A stretch of DNA of 58,155 nucleotides from Geminisphaera colitermitum TAV2 (GTDB lineage: Bacteria; Verrucomicrobiota; Verrucomicrobiia; Opitutales; Opitutaceae). The translations under genes and the position numbers were made by a program. The notes below the pieces were generated by a model that worked only from the letters and a program-made list of their open reading frames with translations, did not search any database and had not been told where the DNA came from. This document shows, one piece after another, positions 8,375 to 16,114 of this stretch (positions are counted from its first letter, which is position 1; each line of letters begins with the position of its first letter). Location of the stretch: NCBI RefSeq assembly GCF_000171235.2, contig NZ_ABEA03000095.1, forward strand, positions 1 through 58,155. Direction: 5' to 3'.

Positions 8375-8500
8375 AATGCGGGAAACGTAGTGTGGTTTGT
8401 AGATTGAGCAAGCCTGTGGGTGCCGGGTTTGCCTCGTCGCCTGCCATTCCCGCCTCCCTGTCCTGCGCCTCCCGCCGTTCCTGCTGGCTGCCCCTGATGA

Positions 8501-9208
8501 TCACTTGTTGGCGTCCGCCTTCGCCGTGGCGCTGGTTCCAGTATTCGTCTCCGCCGATGCCTCGAGTCCGGCGCGGATGTCGCGGAGTAGTTCCGAGTCG
8601 CTGGCGATGCCGCGCACGCCGTTGACCACGAACTGGACTCCGACGCACAGGATCAGAAATCCCATGATCTTGGTCATGGCGTGGAGGCCGTTGACGCCGA
8701 GATGATGCACGAGTCGCGTTGCCAGCCGGAGCACGCCGTAGGTAATGCAGGCCACGACGAGGATGCCGATGAAAACGCTCACGTAATCAAGCCAGCCTGA
8801 CGACATTGAGGCCAGGCCGATGGTAACCGAGATCGCACCCGGGCCGCTCAGGCTCGGCATGGCGAGCGGGGTGAAGGAGACGTCCGCTTTTTTGCGCGAC
8901 TCGGCTTTTTCCTGCGGAGTCTGGTCGTGGTCGTCTTTTGGATACAACATGCGCATGCCGACGCCAGCCACGATAATGCCGCCCGCGATTCGCAAGCCGG
9001 GCAGCGAAAGGCCGAAGAAGTTCATGATAAAACTGCCGCAGACCAAAAAGGTGGTGAGGATGGCAACCATGTAGAGCACGCCGCGCCGGGCCTGCTCGTT
9101 GCGCTCGGCGTCGGTGTCTCCTTCCGTGATGGCGAGAAACAATGGCGCGGTGCTGAATGGGTTGATGATCGGCAAAAGTGCCGCGATGGAGGCGAAGATC
9201 AGACTCAT
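8501..9208 (-). CDS. MarC family integral membrane protein
   Basis: A 235-residue membrane protein with six hydrophobic segments, starting at the ATG at 9208 (MSLIFASIAALLPIINPFST). LPIINPFSTAPLFLAIT and the MPSLSGPGAISVTIGLA segment are typical of the MarC/UPF0056 family, once linked to multiple antibiotic resistance and now of uncertain transport function. The last 25 residues are a polar Ala/Thr/Lys tail. It stands between the DUF433 gene and the DUF2264 gene; upstream are G10 and G14 tracts (9291-9324). Confidence 0.9.
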   Translation of the reverse strand: MSLIFASIAALLPIINPFSTAPLFLAITEGDTDAERNEQARRGVLYMVAILTTFLVCGSFIMNFFGLSLPGLRIAGGIIVAGVGMRMLYPKDDHDQTPQEKAESRKKADVSFTPLAMPSLSGPGAISVTIGLASMSSGWLDYVSVFIGILVVACITYGVLRLATRLVHHLGVNGLHAMTKIMGFLILCVGVQFVVNGVRGIASDSELLRDIRAGLEASAETNTGTSATAKADANK

Positions 9209-9290
9209 GTTTTGATTTCCGCCCGCACTCGAATGCCCAAGCCCGCCGGATGCAAGCATGAGGGGCGCCTACAGCCTGCGTAGAGGAGGA

Positions 9291-9324
9291 GGGGGGGGGG
9301 CGAGGAGGCCGGGGGGGGGGGGGG
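9291..9324. repeat. G10 and G14 tracts
   Basis: Ten G at 9291-9300 and fourteen G at 9311-9324 separated by CGAGGAGGCC, in the 159-bp gap between two minus-strand genes. On the sense strand these are C tracts. Confidence 0.9.
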
Positions 9325-9367
9325 ACTGGGCGCGATGTAATGCCGATGGAGTCGCGGCGCCACGGAG

Positions 9368-10546
9368 TTATTTGAGGGCTTTGTCCACGGGCTGATCGGC
9401 GCCGGCCCAGACGCGGGCGCTGGTCCAAGGCGCATCGGGCTGGCTCCAGAAATCGTCCGACGCTGGCAGTCCGAGCGGGAGAAATGCCGTCGTGCACAGA
9501 TAAAGGCTACCCGTGCTGATGTAGACTTCGCCAAGTCCCGGCTGGTGTCCGGCGAGACCTATGCGCAGCCAGCCGGCGCCGTCGTTGCCGGTGTCGTTGT
9601 CGAATGTTCCCGGTGCCCCCAGCGTGCGGCGTATCACAGCAGTGAGCGCGCCGCGGACTTGCGCGGGGGCAACGCCTTCGGGCAACTCGCGCCGCAACGC
9701 CATCTGTGCGAGCAACTGGAACGCGCCGCAGCGATACGCGATGGAGCGTCCCACGGGCGGGAACGAGCCGTCGGGTGCGATCAGGCGCTCCAGCACCGCC
9801 GCGTAACGAACCGCGCGGGCGCGGACGCGCGGCAGCAATTCGCGCCATGCGGCGGGCGCGCGGAGATGCGGCGCGGCGGTTTCGAGCACATCGAGCAGCA
9901 TGGGCTGGATGACGAAGCTGTTGTAAAAATCCCAGTGAAACTCCGGTCCGTCGCCGTAAACGCCATCGCCGAGGTACCATTGCTCGTGCTGGCGGACGGC
10001 GTAGTCGATACGCATGAAGTCGGCCTCGTCCGTGAAGCGGAGCAGCGCGGCTTCGATCATGGCGGAGAAGAGGAGCCAGTTGTTGAAACCGGGCGTGGTG
10101 ACGCGGGTGGAGCGCAGTGCCTCCGCGAGTCGCTGGCGGGTGATTTCGTCGAGGTCGTGCCAGAGTGCGCGCGGGGCGCGAAGCAAGGCGTGGGCGAGAA
10201 ACGCCGCGTCCACAAGAGGCTGTCCGCCTTCGGTAAAGTTGAGCCGGTCGGGTGAGCGGGGATCGACCGCCTGCGTCATCGCTTCGCGGGCGAGCACGGC
10301 GAGGCGGTGTTGCGGTTGCAACTCCATCCATGGTGCGAGTCCGGCCAGCGTGCGCCCGAAGGCTTCGAGGTGCGTGACGGTTGCGCGCGATGTCGTGTGT
10401 CCCTGGATACACTCGATGGGCATGGAGGCGCGCAGCCGTCCTTGCGCGAGCGCCTCAAGCACGGGCGTGGCAACGCGGGAGAGCGTGGTTTCCCAATACA
10501 GGCGGGGGGAGGCGAGGGGGGCGGATGCGGGAGAAGATGAGGGCAT
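9368..10546 (-). CDS. DUF2264 domain protein, probable glycoside hydrolase-like
   Basis: A 392-residue protein starting at the ATG at 10546 (MPSSSPASAP). It matches DUF2264: SRLYW-like start, RFTEGGQPLVDAAFLAHALL-like segment (here LNFTEGGQPLVDAAFL), FNNWLLFSAMIEAALL, and the DGVYGDGPEFHWDFYNSFVI motif with acidic and His residues. It is an all-helical (alpha/alpha)6-type fold. From memory, DUF2264 proteins are linked to CAZy family GH154 (beta-glucuronidase); that activity is inference. No signal peptide is visible, so it is probably cytoplasmic. No other sugar gene is adjacent. Confidence 0.82.
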   Translation of the reverse strand: MPSSSPASAPLASPRLYWETTLSRVATPVLEALAQGRLRASMPIECIQGHTTSRATVTHLEAFGRTLAGLAPWMELQPQHRLAVLAREAMTQAVDPRSPDRLNFTEGGQPLVDAAFLAHALLRAPRALWHDLDEITRQRLAEALRSTRVTTPGFNNWLLFSAMIEAALLRFTDEADFMRIDYAVRQHEQWYLGDGVYGDGPEFHWDFYNSFVIQPMLLDVLETAAPHLRAPAAWRELLPRVRARAVRYAAVLERLIAPDGSFPPVGRSIAYRCGAFQLLAQMALRRELPEGVAPAQVRGALTAVIRRTLGAPGTFDNDTGNDGAGWLRIGLAGHQPGLGEVYISTGSLYLCTTAFLPLGLPASDDFWSQPDAPWTSARVWAGADQPVDKALK

Positions 10547-10616
10547 GGCGGCAGATGTTTCCCGCACCCGATGAGTGAGACAATCGTGAATTGGATGCAG
10601 CAGTTTGATCCCGCGA

Positions 10617-10648
10617 TCAACCGGGGATCAATTCAACCGGGGATCAAT
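10617..10648 (+). repeat. 16-bp tandem direct repeat
   Basis: TCAACCGGGGATCAAT occurs twice back to back (10617-10632 and 10633-10648), between the divergent DUF2264 gene and the gene at 10727. It could be a regulatory site; nothing else supports a role. Confidence 0.7.
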
Positions 10649-10726
10649 CGTACCAAACCGCGTTTGTCGTTGCATTCGACCCTGTGGGGAGCACTTTGCG
10701 GCAAACGGTCCTTCGACCGCCCAAGT

Positions 10727-11605
10727 ATGAGCGACTACAACACTGACGGCACCTTTGATAACTCGTGGGATGATCGTGGGGACGTGGTTTGGAACGAGTT
10801 CGACTGGGAGCAATACCTGCGCGAACAGGACGAAGTGCTCCTTCGTTACATCGCTTGTTACGAAAAACTTAGGAACCATCCGCAGCGTCTCGACGAAACC
10901 GCCCGCTTGATGGGCTGGGATATCGAAGAGTGGAGCGGCGAAACGGAAACCAACCCGGAAACCGCGAAAACCGACACTCCCCAGTCCTCATCTTCCTCCT
11001 CGTCCTCCGGCGCGGCGAACGATGCCGCCAACGCCGCCGCTTCCGGCCCTGCCGCCGCCGCTGACTCCCCTTTCGCTTCCGACGCGACCAGCGATGACGA
11101 CAATTCCGCTTCCGCAAAGGAAGACGGCGACCTGATCCCGGACATGAGCGACGACATGGAACCTTATACGTTGCAAAAAAATCCGGTTTTCGTCGCCACC
11201 CGGGCCATCTATCTGAGCCTCACGCGCAGTTGGGAGCGCCTCGCGGCTGATCCGGCAAAAGTGCCGCAGCCATTCGCCATTGGTTACATGGGAGCCCTGC
11301 AACGCGGCGAAACGCAGTCACTGCTCGCCATCCAGGCGCTCGATTTTGGTGATTATGCCCTGGCCATCAGCTTGTTAAAGCGTGCCCTGCTGGAACTCAA
11401 CGCCACCATGGGACGCTTGGGCAAGGTCGCCGAACTCGGCGAACGCGCCTCCAAACCCCTTCGCGCCTACTGTGCCGGCGCGATGTCGCGCTTGTTTGAC
11501 CTGCGCGAGATATGGCTGCGAGTGATGAGCGAATGCCGCTACGAACTCGCCTACCCCTCGGATGACGATTACGACGACGAGGACGAAGAGGACGACGAAG
11601 ATTGA
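10727..11605 (+). CDS. hypothetical acidic protein with helical C-terminal domain
   Basis: A 292-residue protein. I chose the ATG at 10727 (MSDYNTDGTFDNSWDDRGDV); the open frame extends upstream through a repeat-containing intergenic stretch. An N-terminal domain (about 1-85) is followed by a Ser/Ala/Asp-rich linker (about 90-150, with eight Ser in a row), a helical domain (about 165-270) and a strongly acidic end (DDDYDDEDEEDDED). There is no signal peptide or membrane segment and no family was recognised. It is followed by the DapF homologue 106 bases downstream on the same strand. Confidence 0.75.
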   Translation: MSDYNTDGTFDNSWDDRGDVVWNEFDWEQYLREQDEVLLRYIACYEKLRNHPQRLDETARLMGWDIEEWSGETETNPETAKTDTPQSSSSSSSSGAANDAANAAASGPAAAADSPFASDATSDDDNSASAKEDGDLIPDMSDDMEPYTLQKNPVFVATRAIYLSLTRSWERLAADPAKVPQPFAIGYMGALQRGETQSLLAIQALDFGDYALAISLLKRALLELNATMGRLGKVAELGERASKPLRAYCAGAMSRLFDLREIWLRVMSECRYELAYPSDDDYDDEDEEDDED

Positions 11606-11711
11606 TTTCCGGCGCATCCGGCGCCGCCGGCTGCGAATTCGGCTTCCGTCCCTCCCCTGTGCTGTGGTTGCGTAGCTGGCTGTTACAATCACAACGACGC
11701 ACTGCCACACC

Positions 11712-12608
11712 ATGCGCTTTTACAAATACCACGCTCTCGGCAACGACTACATCGTGCTCAATCCGGCCGACTTCCCCGCTTGGGGAGCCGCCCCCTCGAC
11801 CGCGCAGATCCGGGTCGTATGCCATCGCAATTTTGGCGTCGGCTCCGACGGCATTCTCTGGGGACCGCTGCCCTCCGAAAAGAGCGACTGCGGCCTGCGC
11901 ATCTTTAATCCCGACGGTTCCGAAGCGGAAAAATCCGGCAACGGCCTGCGCATCTTTACGCGCTACTTGTGGGACACCGGACGCGTGCGCAAAAACAGCG
12001 CCGACGGCACCGGCGTGGTGACCATCGAAACACCCGGCGGTCACGTTCGCTCTGAAATCCGCGACGCGGGCCGCCTCATCCAAGTCGAGATGGGCCGCGT
12101 GAGTTTCAACAGCGCGCAAATCCCCGTGACCCTCGCTGGCGAGGGGGGGGGGGGGGGGGAAGGACGCGATGTGATTAACGAAAAAATCACCATCCTTGAC
12201 CGCGAGTTCACCTTTTGCGCCGCCACGATTGGCAATCCCCACTGCGTGCTGCCGCTGCCTGAAGTTTCCGCCGAACTCGCGCACAAATACGGCCCGCACT
12301 TGGAGACGCATCCCAACTTCCCGCGCAAGACCAACGTGCAATTTCTCCAAATCCTCGACCGCGCCAACATCCGCATCGAAATCTGGGAACGCGGTGCCGG
12401 TTACACACTTGCCTCCGGCAGCAGTTCGAGCGCGGCGGCGGCGGTGGCGCGCAAGCTCGGTCTCGTGGACTCATCGGTCACCGTCCACATGCCCGGCGGA
12501 CGCATCGGCATCGAAATCGGCGACGACTACGCGATCCAAATGACTGGTTCCGTCAACAAAGTCGCCGAAGGCACGATGCACGCCGAGTTGTTCGACGTGA
12601 CCGTGTAA
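11712..12608 (+). CDS. dapF: diaminopimelate epimerase homologue with both catalytic Cys replaced by Ser
   Basis: A 298-residue DapF-fold protein. Substrate-contact motifs are kept: LGND (9-12), FNPDGSE (65-71), IGNPHCV (173-179), KTNVQF (206-211) and WERGAG (225-230). However, the two catalytic cysteines of DapF are absent: the first (QCGNG in E. coli) is EKSGNG here with Ser75, and the second (ACGSG) is ASGSS with Ser235. The frame contains 17 consecutive G (12143-12159, codons 144-150), encoding a Gly-rich loop. Normal DapF makes meso-diaminopimelate for lysine and peptidoglycan. This copy may be an inactive or re-purposed isomerase, or an epimerase with altered chemistry. A rho-independent terminator follows. 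Confidence 0.85.
   Translation: MRFYKYHALGNDYIVLNPADFPAWGAAPSTAQIRVVCHRNFGVGSDGILWGPLPSEKSDCGLRIFNPDGSEAEKSGNGLRIFTRYLWDTGRVRKNSADGTGVVTIETPGGHVRSEIRDAGRLIQVEMGRVSFNSAQIPVTLAGEGGGGGEGRDVINEKITILDREFTFCAATIGNPHCVLPLPEVSAELAHKYGPHLETHPNFPRKTNVQFLQILDRANIRIEIWERGAGYTLASGSSSSAAAAVARKLGLVDSSVTVHMPGGRIGIEIGDDYAIQMTGSVNKVAEGTMHAELFDVTV
12143..12159 (+). repeat. G17 homopolymer inside the dapF-like gene
   Basis: Seventeen G in a row within the coding sequence. A change of one or two bases would shift the frame before half of the substrate site. It is one of the few tracts with G rather than C on the sense strand. Confidence 0.95.
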
Positions 12609-12623
12609 CGCGTGACGGTTTGA

Positions 12624-12647
12624 AGTGGCGCGGGCGTCCCCGCCCGC
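12624..12647. repeat. REP-like GTGGCGCGGGCG...CGCCCGC palindrome
   Basis: A palindromic stretch (GCGGGCG-TCC-CCGCCCGC type) directly after dapF. A similar GTGGCGCGGGA...CCCGCCCGC unit lies inside the glycerate kinase gene at 28309-28331. Confidence 0.6.
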
Positions 12648-12666
12648 ATCTCTTCCCCGCCTGCCA

Positions 12667-12698
12667 AAGCCGAAGTCGTTCACACTTCGGCTTGTTTT
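12667..12698 (+). terminator. rho-independent terminator after the dapF-like gene
   Basis: A 10-bp perfect stem AAGCCGAAGT / ACTTCGGCTT (12667-12676 and 12684-12693) with a 7-base loop, followed by GTTTT. It lies 58 bases after the stop, between converging genes. On the minus strand the stem is preceded by A residues, so it may serve both directions. Confidence 0.8.
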
Positions 12699-12777
12699 GT
12701 CCTCAGGCCCTCACGGTTCGATTTTTAGCCATTCGAGGACGTCTGATTTGACGGTATTCCACTTGAGGCAGAAAACT

Positions 12778-13152
12778 TCAAAACGGCACGTCGTCGTCGT
12801 TCACTGGCGTGCCGGGCTCTTCGGGGAGGGGCGCGCCATCGTCTGTCGGAGTCGGTGCGTCAGACGCGGCGCCGACGAGTTCGATTTTCCATGCGTTGAG
12901 GTTCACGTAGTAATTTTCCTTCCATTCGCGGCCCCGCAGATCGAAGGAGACCTTGGCCTTGTCGCCGGGGTTGAGGGAGGTGAGGAGGCCGACTTTATCC
13001 TTCACGCACTCGAATTTGATGTCCTGCGGGAAGCGACCGTCCTCGATGGTGAGGACAAATTCACGCTTGTTGAAGCCGCTGCCGAAAGTCTGCTCGTCGA
13101 AGATTTTTTTGATGGTGCCGATGATCTCAAACATGCCGTCTACGATGAACAC
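12778..13152 (-). CDS. DUF3127 SSB-like OB-fold protein
   Basis: A 124-residue protein with a DUF3127 domain: [40 protein letters not shown], then [17 protein letters not shown] and [11 protein letters not shown]. The internal Met at residue 7 ([10 protein letters not shown]) may be the true start. The fold is a single-stranded-DNA-binding-type OB fold. The tail is acidic and ends DDDVPF, like the DDDIPF tip by which SSB recruits partner proteins. It probably binds single-stranded DNA or RNA. Upstream on the same strand is the broken rhuM gene. Confidence 0.88.
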   Translation of the reverse strand: MFIVDGMFEIIGTIKKIFDEQTFGSGFNKREFVLTIEDGRFPQDIKFECVKDKVGLLTSLNPGDKAKVSFDLRGREWKENYYVNLNAWKIELVGAASDAPTPTDDGAPLPEEPGTPVNDDDVPF

Positions 13153-13179
13153 AGCCTGCGCCGGGTGGCCAGCCTTCGT

Positions 13180-14199
13180 TCACGTCTGACCACCGTTCTT
13201 TTTTGTCCGGCTTTTGCTCTCTACCTTTTTCTGGATGGCCTTGATCCCGGCGAGGAAATCGCGTTCGGCGGGCGAAAGATCGGGCAACGTTTTCTGGCGG
13301 TATTTCCCTTACTCGGCCTGAGCTTTTTCAACGGCCGCTTCATGGCTGACTGTGCCGGCGTTTTCCAGCACGCCTTGGCCGTATCGTTTGGCAAAATCGT
13401 CCAACTCTGCGAGCCAGTCTTTCATATATATGGGCTGGTGATTCATGGCGCGCAGTTCAGCCAGATCGAAAAACGCGGAGACCATGCGGTTCAATTTCGC
13501 GAGTTCCTCTTCCGTCAGGTAATTTTTGGCGACGGTAATTTCGTTTTTCAGGGGTTGCGACTTGGAAAAGGCGATCATCCCCATGAACGGCAGTTCCGCG
13601 TTGGCGCGTTGAGCAATAATTTCCGACGCAGTGTGTCCATGCGCGGCGAAATGGAATTTGTTTTATGCGACCTTGAAGAATTTTTGCGATTCAGGTGTGC
13701 GCGGGTCGTAATCCGCGCTGGTGGCGTAGAGGTCGAGGAGTTGCCGGTAGAAAATTTTCTCGCTGGAACGGATGTCGCGGATGCGCTCCAGCAGTTCGCG
13801 CCAGTAATTGCCGCCTCCTGCTTTTTTCAGGAGTTCGTCGTTCATGGCGAAGCCCTTGACGAGGTATTCCCGCAGCACGCTGGTCGCCCAGCGGCGGAAT
13901 TGCGTGCCGCGCAGGGATCTTACACGGTAGCCGACCGAGATGATGACATCGAGATTGTAGAAGGCCACGGGCTTGTCGGAATTTGCAATGTGCAAAAACT
14001 GCACATTGCTTTTCCCATCAATCTCTCCTTCGGCAACGGCGTTGTTGATGTGTTTTGTGATGACTGACCGGTCTCTTTGGAACAGCTCCGCCATCTGCGC
14101 CTGGGTGAGCCAGACGGTTTCGTTTTCCATGCGAACCTCGATGCGGGTTTTCCCATCCTCGGTTTGGTAAATAACGATCTCTGTGTTTTCGGGATTCAT
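13180..14199 (-). pseudogene. RhuM-family gene with two in-frame TAA stops
   Basis: One reading frame from the ATG at 14199 (MNPENTEIVIYQTEDGKTRI) carries a full RhuM-like protein: ENETVWLTQAQMAELFQRDR, the VISVGYRVRSLRGTQFRRWA segment, then FFKVA, a TAA (13663-13665), NKFHFAAHGHTASEIIAQRA, GMIAFSKSQPLKNEITVAKN, YLTEEELAKLNRMVSAFFDL, then KAQAE, a second TAA (13309-13311), GKYRQKTLPDLSPAERDFLA and a TGA at 13180. Similarity continues in the same frame across both stops, so these are point nonsense changes (the first from CAA). RhuM genes often sit in restriction or TA islands. An upstream start at 14394 is also open. Confidence 0.85.
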
Positions 14200-14399
14200 G
14201 GCTTCGCTCTCGTGCGGTTTTGTGTCCAATGGCTTGGCTGAGTTTTCCTCCTCTCGCATCTGTGCGGCAAGTTCGGTTTGGAAGAACGGCTGAGTGTCAG
14301 GCGATGGGGGCGCAGGTTGGGTGGAGGTCATGCGTCCGAGCGTGGTTGGAAAGGCGCGGGTGGCGTGGCCTGACGATGTCGAGGGGCCAGCCATTGTTC

Positions 14400-14953
14400 G
14401 TCAACAGGCTCTTTCCCGCAGGCCATGGAGCGGGGTGCATTCAAACACGCCGCCCCAAATGAGCGTCGCCTTGAGCTGGTAAGCCGGGTCTGATTTACCG
14501 GGGCTCGGAGCCAAATGCCTTTGGGAGATCGGCGGTATGACGTTCACGCGGAGTCGCGAGGCGGAGGGATTCGCTGTCTCTCGTTTCGATTTCGGATGGA
14601 GCCTTCATCCGTGACTCATGCGAGGGACCTAAAAAATATCAAAAAAATTCCCGCAGTAAACTTGTGCCATCAAAAGAACCATCTAGAGCATTGTCGGTTC
14701 AATTTGTCGCAAGATTTAAGAGATCACGCAGAGATCACGCAGAGGCGCAGAGGCGCAGAGAAAACATAGATTGCTAATTATAAATAAATTACAAACATTG
14801 TATTTTTCCGGCTCTGCGTTCTTGTTGCTCAGGATAAAGGGTCATGAGGGAGAAGCGGATGCGAGTGAGGCAAGTTTTTGAGACAGGCTCAACCCCAAGT
14901 TTTTGTGATCTGGCTGCCGAGGCTACGTCAGCACCGCTTCCTACTCGGCCGAC
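14400..14953. other. 554-bp stretch without a recognised gene
   Basis: Between the rhuM pseudogene and the XRE gene I see no convincing coding sequence. It holds a tandem stretch at 14720-14762 (AGATCACGCAG twice, then AGGCGCAG twice), an AT-rich segment (14763-14808) and otherwise unremarkable sequence. No tRNA cloverleaf was found. Confidence 0.6.
14720..14762. repeat. short tandem repeats AGATCACGCAG / AGGCGCAG
   Basis: Two copies of an 11-base unit are followed by two copies of an 8-base unit sharing the GCAGAG core. This kind of CAGAG-rich low-complexity repeat is common between genes and has no assigned function here. Confidence 0.75.
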
Positions 14954-15202
14954 TCAGTAACCGGCTTGCGCGATCAACGACGAGGCTGTGATGCCAAGTC
15001 CAGCAGCCACCTTGACCAGCGCGGTCACACTCGGCTCCTGCTCACCTCGCTCAAGGTTGCCGATGTAATTCGTCGATAAATCCGCCTTCTCCGCCAACTC
15101 TTCCTGCGTCAAATCCAACGCCACACGGCACTCCCGTATCACCGCGCCAAGGCGTAAGATAATCTGGTTGCGTTGCATAGGTGGCCGTTTCTTGCCGGGC
15201 AT
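14954..15202 (-). CDS. small XRE-family helix-turn-helix regulator
   Basis: An 82-residue protein; starts at 15202 (MPGKKRPPMQ) or at the internal Met (MQRNQIILRLGAVIRECRVA). The HTH_3 motif spans about residues 18-70: LDLTQEELAEKADLSTNYIG followed by NLERGEQEPSVTALVKVAAG. It is a cytoplasmic DNA-binding protein. It is divergent from the pseudopilin gene at 15323, and the 120-bp gap contains a 19-bp perfect inverted repeat likely to be its operator. Confidence 0.9.
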   Translation of the reverse strand: MPGKKRPPMQRNQIILRLGAVIRECRVALDLTQEELAEKADLSTNYIGNLERGEQEPSVTALVKVAAGLGITASSLIAQAGY

Positions 15203-15234
15203 CGCTCCACTTTATCAGGTGTCATCATTCACTT

Positions 15235-15299
15235 AACCAACGATCGTGGGTTTTTTCTTGCATCTGCATTAATCACCAATAAACCCACGATCGTTGGTT
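15235..15299. promoter_or_regulatory. 19-bp perfect inverted repeat, probable XRE operator
   Basis: AACCAACGATCGTGGGTTT (15235-15253) is repeated exactly in reverse complement at 15281-15299, 27 bases apart. Each arm contains the palindrome ACGATCGT, so each could bind a dimer. It lies between the divergent XRE gene and the pseudopilin gene of module A, close enough to control both. Confidence 0.7.
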
Positions 15300-15322
15300 T
15301 CCTTCTTGACCTAAATTCTCCT

Positions 15323-16054
15323 ATGAAACACCCAACCCTCTCCTCCCCGTTCTTCGGTGATCCCCCCGTGGAAACTTGGAACCAGACGGTTCCCCGTCGT
15401 CCCCGGACTGACGCCTTCACACTCATCGAGCTTCTGGCGGTCATCACCATCATTGGTGTCCTCGCCGCCATCGTTATTCCTGTGAGTGCCAAAGTCCGCC
15501 AGAGCGCCCGCACGGCACAGTGCAAGTCCAACCTGCGCCAGATCGGACTCGCCGTGATCCTCCACGCCAACGAACAGCGCAACAACACACTCCCCGGTCC
15601 CCTCTACGGAAAAATCGCCCCCGCAATCAAAAAAAACGACGCCAACGGACGCCTCGGCCTCTATCTCGCCTCACAATTCCAGACCACACTCATCAACAAC
15701 GAAGTCGTGATGTTGCCTGTTCTGGTTTGTCCCGGTTTTGCCATGGCGCGTCCCGATCTGATCGGCGTGGACGAATCCAAAAACGCCATCGTTTATGCCA
15801 ACAACCGTGACCCACTCGTCCCCGGTTACGACGGTTCGGTCTGGGGGTATCCCGGTTCGGCGGACCCCAAAAACCGTCCCGTCCCTCTGCATCAAATCTC
15901 CGAGCCGAGCCGCAACTGGATGATCCGGGATATCGATTACACAACCGGCAAAGGCTACGGCTGGCCTGAGGACATGATGGCCCCGGCCCCCGTTCACGGG
16001 AACAAATACAACCGGGTTTATTTCGACGGTCACGTCGCCTCCATCCGTCTCTGA
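15323..16054 (+). CDS. pseudopilin (type II secretion/type IV pilin-like), module A
   Basis: A 243-residue protein from the ATG at 15323 (MKHPTLSSPFFGDPPVETWN). The prepilin processing site is at DAFTLIELLAVITIIGVLAA with a long leader of about 33 residues. The body has the SNLRQIGLAVILHANEQ helix common to DUF1559-like verrucomicrobial pseudopilins and ends VYFDGHVASI, the conserved FDGH end motif. Cleavage and methylation by a prepilin peptidase would place it in the inner membrane, with the body outside. It leads a run of four plus-strand genes for glycan breakdown. Confidence 0.9.
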   Translation: MKHPTLSSPFFGDPPVETWNQTVPRRPRTDAFTLIELLAVITIIGVLAAIVIPVSAKVRQSARTAQCKSNLRQIGLAVILHANEQRNNTLPGPLYGKIAPAIKKNDANGRLGLYLASQFQTTLINNEVVMLPVLVCPGFAMARPDLIGVDESKNAIVYANNRDPLVPGYDGSVWGYPGSADPKNRPVPLHQISEPSRNWMIRDIDYTTGKGYGWPEDMMAPAPVHGNKYNRVYFDGHVASIRL

Positions 16055-16062
16055 CCTCTACT

Positions 16063-16073
16063 CCCCCCCCCCC
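16063..16073. repeat. C11 tract between module A genes
   Basis: Eleven C on the sense strand, 9 bases after the pseudopilin stop, followed by TTCCACACA. Confidence 0.9.
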
Positions 16074-16114
16074 TTCCACACATTTTTAACCTGCCACCAG
16101 AACCCACAACAACC

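Noticed and set aside
14720-14762. Possible CRISPR-like repeats
   Set aside because: Units are 8-11 bases without spacers; simple tandem repeats.
14400-14953. Possible tRNA or small RNA gene in the gap
   Set aside because: No cloverleaf, T-loop or anticodon arm pattern and no promoter/terminator pair was seen.
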